Positions 22,559 to 30,452 of a DNA stretch of 31,035 bases are shown one piece after another. This stretch comes from CAYXGZ01 sp964464755. Its GTDB lineage: Bacteria; Planctomycetota; MHYJ01; JACPRB01. Under the pieces are notes generated by a model, which was given only the letters and a program-made list of their open reading frames with translations, did no database searches and had not been told where the DNA came from. The translations under genes and the position numbers were made by a program. Each line of letters opens with the position of its first letter. The stretch's first letter is position 1. The stretch lies in contig CAYXGZ010000043.1 in the NCBI GenBank assembly GCA_964464755.1, positions 1 through 31,035 on the forward strand, read 5' to 3'.

Positions 22559-23524
22559 CTACTCCGACGGTTCCTTCCCCCCCGCCCGGCGCCCGCGGGG
22601 CACCCCCCGGGGGAACGGGCCCCCCGCCCGCGCCCAGAGCGCCCCGATCGGAAGCTCCGCCGGCGCCATCAGCGTCCGCGCCGCCAGGTCCGCCGCCACC
22701 ACCAGCAGCGCCCCGCCCAGCGCCGTCACCGGCAGCAGGTCCCGGTGATCCGGCCCCACCACCCGCCGCAACAGGTTCGGCACCACCAGCCCCACGAAGC
22801 CGATCATCCCCGCCGCCGCCACCGCCGCCGAGGCCGCCACCGAGGCCGCCAGCAGCAGGCGCAGCTTCGCCCGCTCCACGTCCACCCCCAGCTGCTGCGC
22901 CGACTCCTCCCCCAGCAGGAACACGTTCAGGTCCCGCGCGTGCACCGCCGCCACCGCCAGCGCCAGCACCGTCGCCGGCGCCAGGAACTTCAGCCGCTCC
23001 CACGCGTCCGGATGGTGCAGGCTCCCCATCAACCACAGCAGCAGGTCCCCCCACGACCCCGCGTTCGCCACGAGCAGCAGCGTCACGAACGCCGACGCCA
23101 TCGACCCCACCGCGAAGCCCGCCAGCAGCAGCGTCGCCAGCGGCGTCCGGCCCCGCACCCGCGCCAGGCGGTACACCAGCAGCGCCGCCCCCAAGCCCCC
23201 GCCGAACGCCAGCGCCGGCACCCCCCCGATCCCCAGCCGCGCCGGCACCCGCAGCACGATCCCCACCACCGCCCCCAGCGCCGACCCGCCCGACACCCCC
23301 AGCACGAACGGATCCGCCAGCGGATTGCGGAACAGCCCCTGGAAGATCGCCCCCGACACCGCCAGCGACGCCCCCACGCACGCCGCCAGCAGCACCCGCG
23401 GCAGCCGCAGGTCCCAGAGGATCGCCGGCGACGAGCCCTCGCCCAGCCGGATCGACGCCGCCCCCAGCCCCGCCAGCAGGAGCAGCGTGCCGACCAGGAC
23501 CGCGACGCTACTTCGCCGCCGCAT
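22559..23524 (-). CDS. btuC: BtuC/FecCD-type ABC transporter permease
   Basis: The inner-membrane channel of a B12-type importer. The 321-residue protein has about nine to ten hydrophobic helices and family landmarks: LRLPRVLLAACVGASLAVSG, FRNPLADPFVLGVSGGSALG, LLLWLMGSLHHPDAW and GMIGFVGLVVPNLLRRVVGP. The last two contain the coupling region to the ATPase and the conserved G-x-G-F-x-G-L. The C-terminus is odd: after ELPIGALWARAGGPF, where family members finish with a hydrophobic FFLWLL-like helix end, this one has a Gly/Pro/Arg-rich tail encoded by a G-run-rich stretch. The start overlaps the btuF stop by 17 bp. It is the last gene of the riboswitch operon and borders the restriction cassette. 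Confidence 0.92.
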   Translation of the reverse strand: MRRRSSVAVLVGTLLLLAGLGAASIRLGEGSSPAILWDLRLPRVLLAACVGASLAVSGAIFQGLFRNPLADPFVLGVSGGSALGAVVGIVLRVPARLGIGGVPALAFGGGLGAALLVYRLARVRGRTPLATLLLAGFAVGSMASAFVTLLLVANAGSWGDLLLWLMGSLHHPDAWERLKFLAPATVLALAVAAVHARDLNVFLLGEESAQQLGVDVERAKLRLLLAASVAASAAVAAAGMIGFVGLVVPNLLRRVVGPDHRDLLPVTALGGALLVVAADLAARTLMAPAELPIGALWARAGGPFPRGVPRGRRAGGKEPSE

Positions 23525-24377
23525 CGAAGCACTCCGGATGCAGCGCCCGCGCCAGCTCCTCGAAGCCCAGCAGCAGCCGCGGCGTCGGGTACATGAAGTG
23601 GTTCTTGTCGAAGCGGTGCACCCGCCCCGATTTCACCGCCCTCATCGACGCGTACCCCGGCCTCGCCTCCGGCCCGGGCTCGTAATCGTGCACCACCACC
23701 ACGACCTCCGGATCCCGCGCCAGCACCGCCTCCCACGAGACGGGCACCCAGCGCCCCGCGAAGCTCTCCGTGATGACGTTCCGCCCGCCCGCCAGCCGGA
23801 TCAGCTCGTCCCCCGTCATCCCCGGCCCCGCCGCGTGCGGCTGCGAGCTCGCCTCGAGGTACACCGTCGGCCGCGTCGCCGCGCCCGCCAGCCTCGACGT
23901 CAATTCCGCCACGCGCCGCTCGAGATCCACCGCGGCCCGCTCGCCCCCCTCCGCGCAGCCGACCGCCCGCCCCAGCGACCGCAGCGCCGCCGCGATCCCC
24001 GCGAAGTCCCGCGGGTCCACGCAGAGCACCGGGTACCCCGCCTTCCGCAGCGCCGCGTTCGACGGCGCCGCCAGGTCCTCGCTCGAGACGACCAGGTCCG
24101 GCCTCAGCGCCGCGATGCGCTCGTGGTTCAGCACGAGCGACCCGACCTTCTCCTTCCGCGCCGCCTCCGGCGGCCACGTGCAGTACTCCGTCACCCCCAC
24201 GACCCGGTCCCCCGCCCCCACCGCGTAGAGCAGCTCCGTGCAGCCGGGCACGATCGACACGATGCGCCGCGGATCCGCGGGCGGCTTCGCGGGCTCCGCC
24301 GGCTTCCCCGCCGCGGCGACGAAGGCCGACACCGCGACCGCGGCCGCGAGCGCCAGGGGCAGCGACATCCGCTTCAC
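23508..24377 (-). CDS. btuF: BtuF-type periplasmic cobalamin-binding protein
   Basis: The substrate-binding subunit of the importer. GTG at 24377 is chosen because it overlaps the btuD stop as GTGA; the ATG three codons later is an alternative. The 289-residue protein has a signal peptide (LPLALAAAVAVSAFVAAAG). It then shows the PF01497 fold: RIVSIVPGCTELLYAVGAGD, RVVGVTEYCTWPPEA, LRPDLVVSSEDLAAPSNAAL, GMTGDELIRLAGGRNV and DPEVVVVVHDYEPGP. It delivers the vitamin from the receptor to BtuC. It lacks a lipobox, so it should be a soluble periplasmic protein. Confidence 0.93.
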   Translation of the reverse strand: MKRMSLPLALAAAVAVSAFVAAAGKPAEPAKPPADPRRIVSIVPGCTELLYAVGAGDRVVGVTEYCTWPPEAARKEKVGSLVLNHERIAALRPDLVVSSEDLAAPSNAALRKAGYPVLCVDPRDFAGIAAALRSLGRAVGCAEGGERAAVDLERRVAELTSRLAGAATRPTVYLEASSQPHAAGPGMTGDELIRLAGGRNVITESFAGRWVPVSWEAVLARDPEVVVVVHDYEPGPEARPGYASMRAVKSGRVHRFDKNHFMYPTPRLLLGFEELARALHPECFDAAAK

Positions 24378-25147
24378 GGCAGCCTCGGCAGCACGAGGGG
24401 CCCGCCGTCGGGATGCTCCCGCACCACGACGTCCGGCCCGAACACCGACTCCAACCGCTCCGGGACGAGCAGCTCCCGCGGCCTCCCCTCCGCCGCGATC
24501 CGTCCCCCCCTCACCAGGACCAGTTTCGTCGCGAACGCCGCGGCGAGGTTGAGGTCGTGCAGCACCACGACCGCCGTCCCGCCCCCCTCGACGTGGCCCC
24601 GCACCAGCCGCAGGGCCTCCACCTGGAAGTGCGGGTCCAGGTGCGCCGTCGGCTCGTCGAGCAGCAGGATCGGCGCCTCCTGCGCGAAGGCCCGGGCCAG
24701 CAGCACCCGCCGCCGCTCGCCGCCCGAGAGCTCCGTCACCGGCCGGTCCCGCAGCTCCCACGTGGACGTCCGCTCCATCGCCCGCCGCGCCGCCGCGCGG
24801 TCCGAGTCGCGCTCCGAGTCGAAGCGCCCCAGGTGCGGGTGCCGCCCCATCAGCACGATCTCCCCGGACGTGAAGTCGAAGTCGATGACGACGTCCTGCG
24901 GCACCGCCGCCACGGCCCGCGCGGCCTCGACGGCGCCCAGCTCCCGGTACAGGTCCTTCCCGTCGAGCAGGACCCGGCCCGCGACCGGCTGGAGGATCCG
25001 CCCCGCCGCCCGCAGCAGCGTCGTCTTCCCGGACCCGTTCGGCCCCGCGACGGCGACGAGCTCCCCGGGGCCCGCCTCGAGGGAGGCCCCGGAGAGCACC
25101 GGCGCGCCGTCGTAGGCGCAGGTCGCGTTCTCGATCGACAGCTTCAT
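24374..25147 (-). CDS. btuD: BtuD/FecE-type ABC transporter ATPase
   Basis: The 257-residue ATP-binding subunit of the importer, cytosolic side. Walker A is GPNGSGKT (35-42), the Q-loop residue is Gln84 (AVPQD), the signature LSGGE is at 140-144, Walker B ILLLDEPTAHLD begins at 160 and the H-loop His is 197 (VVLHDLN). All are intact, so it should be active. The start ATG overlaps the TGA of the receptor gene by one base, and the stop overlaps the btuF GTG as GTGA. The tight overlaps show one transcript. Confidence 0.95.
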   Translation of the reverse strand: MKLSIENATCAYDGAPVLSGASLEAGPGELVAVAGPNGSGKTTLLRAAGRILQPVAGRVLLDGKDLYRELGAVEAARAVAAVPQDVVIDFDFTSGEIVLMGRHPHLGRFDSERDSDRAAARRAMERTSTWELRDRPVTELSGGERRRVLLARAFAQEAPILLLDEPTAHLDPHFQVEALRLVRGHVEGGGTAVVVLHDLNLAAAFATKLVLVRGGRIAAEGRPRELLVPERLESVFGPDVVVREHPDGGPLVLPRLP

Positions 25148-27183
25148 CAGAACTTCACCGTGACCCCCGCTCCGAGCGCCCGCCCGGGCGCGGGGTTGTA
25201 GGCCTGGCGCGAGCCCCAGATGCCGCTGGAGTCCGCCCCGATGCCGCCGTTGTCGAAGTACTCCTCGTCGAAGAGGTTCGTCGCCTCGAGGAAGAAGACC
25301 GCCCTCCGCCACTCCTGCTCGAACTTCAGGTCCAGCGTCGTCACCGCCTCGAGCGCGTCGACGTCGTTCGAGAGGTCGTTGAGCAGGAAGCGCTCGCCGA
25401 GCCGCCGCAGCAGCAGCGACGCCGACGTGCCCCGCTCCGAGCTCCAGCGCGCGCCGAGCGACGCGGCCAGGTCCGGCGAGACCGGCAGCTCCTTGCCGTC
25501 GAAGGCCCCGCTCTCCACCGTCGTTCGCTGCAGCGTGATCGAGGCCGTCACGAGCCAGCCCGCCGCGGGCCGCGCCTCCAGCTCCAGCTCCACGCCGCGG
25601 TGCGAGATCTCGTCCACGTTCGCGTTCTGGCCGAAGTTGAAGGTCGAGAAGATGTCCTCGCCCACCGCGGGGGGGACGAAGAAGATCTCGTCGCGGACCT
25701 TCATGTCGTAGAGCACGACGCTGCCGGCCAGCCCCTCGCGCTCGCGGGTCCGGAAGCCCAGCTCGAGCACCGTCGCGCGCTCGGGCTTCAGCCCCAGGGC
25801 GGAGGCGAGGAAGCCGACGAGCTCGTCGCGGTTCGGGTAGCGCAGCGTCCGGCCGTACGAGAGGTAGAGCGACGTCCCCGGCGTGAAGAACCACGCGGCC
25901 GAGGCCGAGGGCGACGTGCCCGAGTAGTCCTCGTCGCCCTCCACGACCGTCGAGGTCGCCGAGGGGATGTCGTCGTCCTGCCGCTTGAAGTCCACGCCGG
26001 CCCGGTCCACGCGGATCCCGGCCGACACGAGCAGCTTCGGCCGCAGCCTCAGCTCCGCGCGGAGGTAGGCGCCCCAGAGCTTCCGGTCGTAGTCCGAGGA
26101 CTGCAGCTGCACGAAGCCCGGGGGGAAGTCGTTGAAGGTCGCGCTCTCCGCCGACTCGGCGGAGCCGTCGAGGCCGGCGACGATCGCGAGGTCCCGCCCG
26201 CCGATCGTGCGCTTCACGACGTGCTTCAGGGCGAGCTGGAGCACCTGCGACTCGGTGTCGGAGGTCGCCGTCCCGCCCGCGAAGGTCGTCCGCGCGTCGG
26301 AGTTGTCCGTGCCGAAGGAGAGGAACGGCGACAGCGTGCCGCCGAGGACCTCGAGCTCGGCCCCGAGGTCGAGGTAGCCGTTGCGGATCGTCGAGTCGTC
26401 GCCGAGGGTCGTCGTGGCGTCGCGGCCCAGCGAGTCGGCCTCGGCCTCGGTGAGCGTGCCCGGCCTCTGGCGCAGGTCGCGGTGCAGCGTGAGCTTGGCC
26501 CAGGTCCTCGCGGAGGGCCCGGGCTCCCAGATGAAGAGCGCGGTGGCGTCCTCGGAGTCGAGCGCGCTGTTCTTGCGGAAGCCCGCGGAGTCCTGCCGGC
26601 CCGCGAAGAGCGCGACGCCGACGTTCCCCTCGGTCAGTCGCCAGGCGCCCCAGGAGCGGAAGGTGGCGAAGGAGCCGTAGGACGCCGAGACCTCGCCGCC
26701 CGGGTCCTTCGTCGGCCGCCGGGTCGTGATGCGGATCACGCCCGCGACGGCCGTGTCGCCGTACATCGCGGCCGCGGGGCCGCGGATGATCTCGACGGAC
26801 TCGACGTTCTCGAGCGGGAGCGCGGCCCAGTCGATCGAGCTGCCGGAGACGGTGTTGACCTTGCGGCCGTCGACGAGGACGAGCAGCCGGTTGCCGTTGC
26901 CGCCGCCGTTGTTGAAGCCGCGGGCGTCGACGACCGCGTCCTGCGGGGTCGAGGAGTTGCGCGTCACGGCGAGGCCCGCGCGGCCCTGGAGCAGGTCGAC
27001 GAGGGTCTTCGCGGTGGACGCCTCGATCTCGGAGCGCGGGATGACGGTCACGCCGGTCGGGGTCTCGACGTCGGAGGCGTCGTGCCGCTTCGCGGTGCTG
27101 ACGACGGTCCTGGGGCCCGGCGTCGGGGAGGGCGTAGGAGTCGGGTCCTGGAGCAGCGGGAGGAGGAGAAGGAGGGAGAGCAT
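25147..27183 (-). CDS. btuB: BtuB-like TonB-dependent outer-membrane receptor
   Basis: The 678-residue protein takes up corrinoids through the outer membrane with TonB energy. It has a short signal (MLSLLLLLPLLQD), a Pro/Thr linker and a plug domain. Plug landmarks are TVVSTAKRHDASDVETPTGV (TonB-box side), LLQGRAGLAVTRNSS, DARGFNNGGGNGNRLLVLVD, VESVEIIRGPAAAMYGDTAV and GVIRITTRR. A 22-strand-type barrel follows (FLEATNLFDEEYFDNGG near the end) and terminates in Phe, as expected for BAM-assembled barrels. The preceding cobalamin riboswitch and the btuD-btuF-btuC genes behind it make a B12 ligand very likely. It overlaps btuD by one base. Confidence 0.94.
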   Translation of the reverse strand: MLSLLLLLPLLQDPTPTPSPTPGPRTVVSTAKRHDASDVETPTGVTVIPRSEIEASTAKTLVDLLQGRAGLAVTRNSSTPQDAVVDARGFNNGGGNGNRLLVLVDGRKVNTVSGSSIDWAALPLENVESVEIIRGPAAAMYGDTAVAGVIRITTRRPTKDPGGEVSASYGSFATFRSWGAWRLTEGNVGVALFAGRQDSAGFRKNSALDSEDATALFIWEPGPSARTWAKLTLHRDLRQRPGTLTEAEADSLGRDATTTLGDDSTIRNGYLDLGAELEVLGGTLSPFLSFGTDNSDARTTFAGGTATSDTESQVLQLALKHVVKRTIGGRDLAIVAGLDGSAESAESATFNDFPPGFVQLQSSDYDRKLWGAYLRAELRLRPKLLVSAGIRVDRAGVDFKRQDDDIPSATSTVVEGDEDYSGTSPSASAAWFFTPGTSLYLSYGRTLRYPNRDELVGFLASALGLKPERATVLELGFRTREREGLAGSVVLYDMKVRDEIFFVPPAVGEDIFSTFNFGQNANVDEISHRGVELELEARPAAGWLVTASITLQRTTVESGAFDGKELPVSPDLAASLGARWSSERGTSASLLLRRLGERFLLNDLSNDVDALEAVTTLDLKFEQEWRRAVFFLEATNLFDEEYFDNGGIGADSSGIWGSRQAYNPAPGRALGAGVTVKF

Positions 27184-27195
27184 GGATGCGCCTTT

Positions 27196-27225
27196 CCTTT
27201 CGAAAGGGACCGCGCGGGGCGGTCC
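27196..27225 (-). promoter_or_regulatory. Expression platform of the cobalamin riboswitch
   Basis: A GGACCG/CGGTCC hairpin with a 7-nt loop (27207-27225) is followed by the palindrome CCTTTCGAAAGG (27196-27207), just before the AAAGG ribosome binding site of the receptor gene. The hairpin abuts the 3' strand of riboswitch stem P1. It may end transcription or mask the binding site when B12 is bound. Confidence 0.6.
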
Positions 27226-27226
27226 G

Positions 27227-27392
27227 CGGGAACGGCTCGTCTCCTGGCTCGCGCGTCATCCTCCGGTCCCGCCTTCCCGCCTTACGGCAGTGGCTGGTTG
27301 GGACCGTCGTCGGCGCTCACAGTTGCGGGGCAGCCCTCGATTCGCCGCGGCCGACGGGGCCGCGACCCACGAGGTTCCGGACTCCGTTCCCG
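27227..27392 (-). ncRNA. Cobalamin riboswitch aptamer (B12 element)
   Basis: Read on the minus strand, the leader of the receptor gene carries all main B12-element landmarks in order: GGCTGCCCCGCAACTGTGAG, CCACTG, GGCGGGAAGG, GGATGACGCGC and the B12 box GAGCCAGGAGAC. A perfect 9-bp P1 stem closes it (CGGGAACGG at 27384-27392 with CCGTTCCCG at 27227-27235). The aptamer binds adenosyl- or methylcobalamin and normally shuts off the genes behind it. It controls the receptor-ABC operon here. Confidence 0.95.
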
Positions 27393-27499
27393 GATCCTTC
27401 AACGGGATTCGGGACGACCTGGGCTTCGCTTCACCTCCGGGCAACGGGACGGGATCGGGCGATGGCGGGCAGGATACGCCGGGCGGGGCGCGGCTTCAA

Positions 27500-28897
27500 T
27501 CACTTCCGGCGGCGGACCCTCGTCTTGCGCTTCGGGGCGCGCTGGCCGAGGAACTTCCGGGCCGCGTCGGCGAAGCGCTCCGCGAGCACCGGCGAGGCCG
27601 CGAACGACACGTGGACGAAGGAGGCGTGCAGCGTCGGCGACGACCAGCCCTCCGCGCGGGTCTCGGCGTCGCCGGGGCGGTTCACGACCCAGGGGGACTG
27701 CGGGCCCGCGTCGCCGGTCCAGACGGACGGCCGGAAGTCGTAGCCGCGGTAGCGCTCGCCCTGGCGCAGCAGGAAGGAGTCGGCCCGGGCCTCGACCTCG
27801 ACGCGCCCCCACGACGGGAGGCGGTTGGGCAGCGAGACCTCGCCGGGCAGCAGGCCCGCCATCTCCCAGGCCCGCACGCCGTTGCCGACGAGCGTCTTGA
27901 CCATCCACTCGACGCCGCCGCAGCCGGCGACGACGGGCAGGCCGCCCTCGACGGCCTCGCGGAGCTCGCCGCGCAGCGCCGTGTTCAGCTCGAGCTCCTC
28001 CGCGGAGGACTCGCCCAGGCCGCCGCCGAGCCAGAGGCCACCGAGGCCCGAGGGGAGCGAGGAGTCCTTGAGGGGGCTGAAGAAGACGGGCTCGACGCCC
28101 GCGTGCCGCAGGGCCTCGAGGTCGAGGTCGTCCACGAAGGGGAACGCGGCGTCGCGGGGGATGGCGATCTTCACGCGCGAGTCGGGGTCCGGTTTGGCGG
28201 CCGGGGCGGGCGGCGTCGCGGCGCTGCCGGCGATCGCGAGCAGGCGGTCGAGGTCGGCGGCGCGGGAGAGCTTCTCGACGAGCGCGGGCAGGGCGGGCTC
28301 GAGCGCCTTGGCGAACCCGGCGACGGCCCAGTCGTGGTCGGCGGGCTTCACGTCGAAATCCCGGTGCCGGGGCAGGCCACCGAGGAACTCGGCGTCGCCC
28401 CCCGCCGCAACGGCGGCGCGGAGCACGTCGAGATGCCGGGGCGAGCGCACGCGGTTGCAGAGGACGCCGGCGATGCGGCCCCCGCCGAAGGCGGCGAAGC
28501 CGCGGACGACGGCGGCGGCGGACTCGGCGAGGCCCGCGGCGTCCACGACGAGGATCACGGGCAGCCCGAGGGCCTCGGCGAGTTCGGCCGTGGAGGAGCC
28601 CGCGTCGTCGAAGAGGCCGCGGGTGCCCTCGACGACGGCGAGGTCCGCCCCGGCGGCGCGGCGGGCGTAGGCGGCGACGACGACGTCGCGGGGGACGTTC
28701 CAGAGGTCGAGCAGGTAGGGCATGCGGCCCGAGGCGGTGGCGAGGATGCCGACGTCCATCGGCCGGGGGCCCGCCTTGAAGGGCTGGACCTTGAGGCCGC
28801 GGGCCTTGAAGGCGGCGACGAGCCCGGCGGCCACGAGGGTCTTGCCGGCGCCCGAGCCGGGGCCCGCCACGACGAATCCGGGGACCGGGGCTTTCAC
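27500..28897 (-). CDS. CobB/CbiA-like cobyrinic acid a,c-diamide synthase
   Basis: A 465-residue ATP- and glutamine-dependent amidotransferase that would amidate the a and c side chains of (hydrogeno)cobyrinic acid. The N-terminal synthetase half has a P-loop GPGSGAGKT (12-20). The C-terminal class I glutaminase half has Cys326 (VVAGCGGVEWM) and a catalytic-type His near 429 (SFVHVSFAASP). Two sites deviate: the normally strict FKVGPDYIDP reads FKAGPRPMD (40-48), losing the first Asp, and Glu before the Cys (AECGG) is Gly. The GTG start is 7 nt after TAGAAT. No other corrin-ring genes are in view, so a salvage or altered role is possible. Confidence 0.88.
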   Translation of the reverse strand: MKAPVPGFVVAGPGSGAGKTLVAAGLVAAFKARGLKVQPFKAGPRPMDVGILATASGRMPYLLDLWNVPRDVVVAAYARRAAGADLAVVEGTRGLFDDAGSSTAELAEALGLPVILVVDAAGLAESAAAVVRGFAAFGGGRIAGVLCNRVRSPRHLDVLRAAVAAGGDAEFLGGLPRHRDFDVKPADHDWAVAGFAKALEPALPALVEKLSRAADLDRLLAIAGSAATPPAPAAKPDPDSRVKIAIPRDAAFPFVDDLDLEALRHAGVEPVFFSPLKDSSLPSGLGGLWLGGGLGESSAEELELNTALRGELREAVEGGLPVVAGCGGVEWMVKTLVGNGVRAWEMAGLLPGEVSLPNRLPSWGRVEVEARADSFLLRQGERYRGYDFRPSVWTGDAGPQSPWVVNRPGDAETRAEGWSSPTLHASFVHVSFAASPVLAERFADAARKFLGQRAPKRKTRVRRRK

Positions 28898-28904
28898 GGG
28901 GTGG

Positions 28905-28910
28905 ATTCTA
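28905..28910 (-). promoter_or_regulatory. -10 element of the CobB-like gene
   Basis: TAGAAT lies 7 nt before the GTG at 28897; no ribosome binding site fits in between. Confidence 0.55.
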
Positions 28911-28971
28911 CGCCGCCCCGGTCGGGGCGGGCAAACTCCCGGCCGGCCTTTATTCCGCCGGAGGGCCGCGA

Positions 28972-28977
28972 TAGGAT
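28972..28977 (+). promoter_or_regulatory. -10 element of the bamD-like gene
   Basis: TAGGAT lies 9 nt before the ATG at 28987 and should start transcription at or next to it. Confidence 0.5.
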
Positions 28978-28986
28978 GGACCCTCC

Positions 28987-29949
28987 ATGGCCCCCCTGAT
29001 CCTCGCGCTGCTCGTGGCCGCCGGCCCCTGGGAGTACCGGGCCGGCGCGGGCTTCGTCAACGTCAAGACGATGGAGTCCCGCACCCCGGAGCAGTTCCTC
29101 CAGCTCGGCAAGGAGCTCGTCGAGGCGAAGAAGGTGGACGAGGCCGCGGAGCTGCTCGCCGTGCTCGTCGAGGCGCCCGTCGAGAACCCGTTCCGCGAGG
29201 CGGGGTCCTTCCTCCGCGGTCGGGTGCTCGCGGAGAACGGCCGGACCTACGACGGCTACCTCGAGTTCGACCGCTTCACGCGCCTCTTCCCGGAATCGCC
29301 GCAGTCCCCGAAGGCCCGGGAGTGGCTCATGGCCTGCGGCCTGGCCCTGGCGAAGGAGGGGCACAAGGACTTCCTCTTCTTCAAGACCTCGAAGACGGGC
29401 CTCGACGCGCTGCACCAGACCCTGCTGCGCTTCCCGCGCGAGGACTTCACGGACGACTACTACCTGAAGCTCGCCCGCTTCTACCTCGACCGGGGCGACC
29501 TGGACCTCGCGGAGTCCGAGCTGCGGACCATCCTCGACAACTACAAGGCCTCGGACAGCGCCCCGCGCGCTCTGCTGCTGCTGGCGGACATCGGCCGCCG
29601 GCGCTTCGACCACGTGGCCTACGACGTCAAGGCGCTGCTCGACGCGAAGCGCGCCTACGAGCAGTTCCTCGGAGACTACGGGCGGCTCGTGGACGACCCG
29701 GTGGCCCTGCGGGCCGCGGGGCTCGAGGACGACAAGCTCCCGCCGCTGGAACGCGAGGCCCGCGACGGCATCTCGTGGATCAACGACCGCCTCGCGGAGA
29801 AGGAGCTGTCCCTGGCGAAGTTCTACCTCCGCAAGGACAAGCCGAAGGCCGCGCGGATCTACCTCCGGACGATCGTCAAGAAGTACGGCGAGTCCTCCTC
29901 GTCCCTCGAGGCGCGGGAGCTGCTCGACCGGATCGGGAACGAGGACTAG
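28987..29949 (+). CDS. BamD-like outer-membrane assembly protein (TPR)
   Basis: The 320-residue protein begins with a short signal (MAPLILALLVAAG) and the stretch WEYRAGAGFVNVKTMESRTP, which matches the N-terminus of BamD-like (YfiO/outer membrane lipoprotein) proteins of deep-branching bacteria. TPR-like helices follow: QFLQLGKELVEAKKVDEAAE, DGYLEFDRFTRLFPESPQSP, YLKLARFYLDRGDLDLAESE and SLAKFYLRKDKPKAARIYLR. BamD helps the BAM complex insert barrel proteins. Unlike E. coli BamD there is no lipobox Cys, so it would be soluble or held by partners. One base separates it from the LptE-like gene. Confidence 0.82.
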   Translation: MAPLILALLVAAGPWEYRAGAGFVNVKTMESRTPEQFLQLGKELVEAKKVDEAAELLAVLVEAPVENPFREAGSFLRGRVLAENGRTYDGYLEFDRFTRLFPESPQSPKAREWLMACGLALAKEGHKDFLFFKTSKTGLDALHQTLLRFPREDFTDDYYLKLARFYLDRGDLDLAESELRTILDNYKASDSAPRALLLLADIGRRRFDHVAYDVKALLDAKRAYEQFLGDYGRLVDDPVALRAAGLEDDKLPPLEREARDGISWINDRLAEKELSLAKFYLRKDKPKAARIYLRTIVKKYGESSSSLEARELLDRIGNED

Positions 29950-29950
29950 C

Positions 29951-30418
29951 CTGCGCCCCCTCCCCCTGCTCCTCCTGGGCGTCCTCGTCGGCTGCGGCTA
30001 CTCGCCGGACGGCCTGCAGGAGGCGGGCGGCGTGCGGCTGCGGATCCTGGACAACGAGGACGAGCGGCGGACGCACGAGTTCGACCTGACGCGCTCGATC
30101 GCGCGGGAGCTGGCGTCCCGCGGGGTGCGGGTCAACGCGCCGGACGCGACGCGGGAGCTGCGGGGCCGCATCCTGTCGATCTCCCAGCCCTCGATCGTCG
30201 AGGGCCGGTCGGACGCGGTCGTCGTCGGCGCCGTGAGCATCAAGGTGGAGATCGTCGTGGTGGACCTGCGGACGGGGCGGGAGCTGCGGCGGGTGGAGCG
30301 CGTGGAGTCGGCCTCCTTCTCCACGGCGCGGGCCGAGAGCCCGGAGACGGCGCGGCAGGAGCTCTTCGACCGCCTGGCGGACTGGGCCGTCCGGGCGCTG
30401 GAAAACCAAGATTGGTGA
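29951..30418 (+). CDS. LptE-like LPS-assembly lipoprotein with a CTG start
   Basis: The usual start codons give only a truncated protein from 30032. The same frame extends back to CTG at 29951, one base after the bamD-like stop, preceded by GAGG at a good distance (6 bases). This start adds LRPLPLLLLGVLVGC, a proper lipoprotein signal, followed by GYS; LptE proteins characteristically begin CGY. The 155-residue protein then shows the LptE/LptE-like fold: VRLRILDNEDERRTHEFDLT, IARELASRGVRVNAPDATRE, SIKVEIVVVDLRTGRELRRV and a final amphipathic helix ARQELFDRLADWAVRALE. LptE plugs the LptD channel that places LPS in the outer membrane. Confidence 0.78.
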   Translation: MRPLPLLLLGVLVGCGYSPDGLQEAGGVRLRILDNEDERRTHEFDLTRSIARELASRGVRVNAPDATRELRGRILSISQPSIVEGRSDAVVVGAVSIKVEIVVVDLRTGRELRRVERVESASFSTARAESPETARQELFDRLADWAVRALENQDW

Positions 30419-30440
30419 GGAAGGCGCCCGGCGGGGGCGC

Positions 30441-30446
30441 TATAAC
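30441..30446 (+). promoter_or_regulatory. -10 element before ftsH
   Basis: TATAAC lies 6 nt before the GTG at 30453, with no ribosome binding site. No -35 at proper spacing is seen. Confidence 0.45.
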
Positions 30447-30452
30447 TACACC

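Noticed and set aside
23330..25110. A 596-codon plus-strand frame over the ABC genes
   Set aside because: It is Arg/Pro/His-rich antisense to clear ABC transporter genes and has no domain signatures.
25148..27259. Upstream part of a 961-codon minus-strand frame that includes the ATPase gene
   Set aside because: The part before MKLSIENATC is an Arg/Pro-rich shadow of the receptor gene in another frame; the ATPase starts at 25147.
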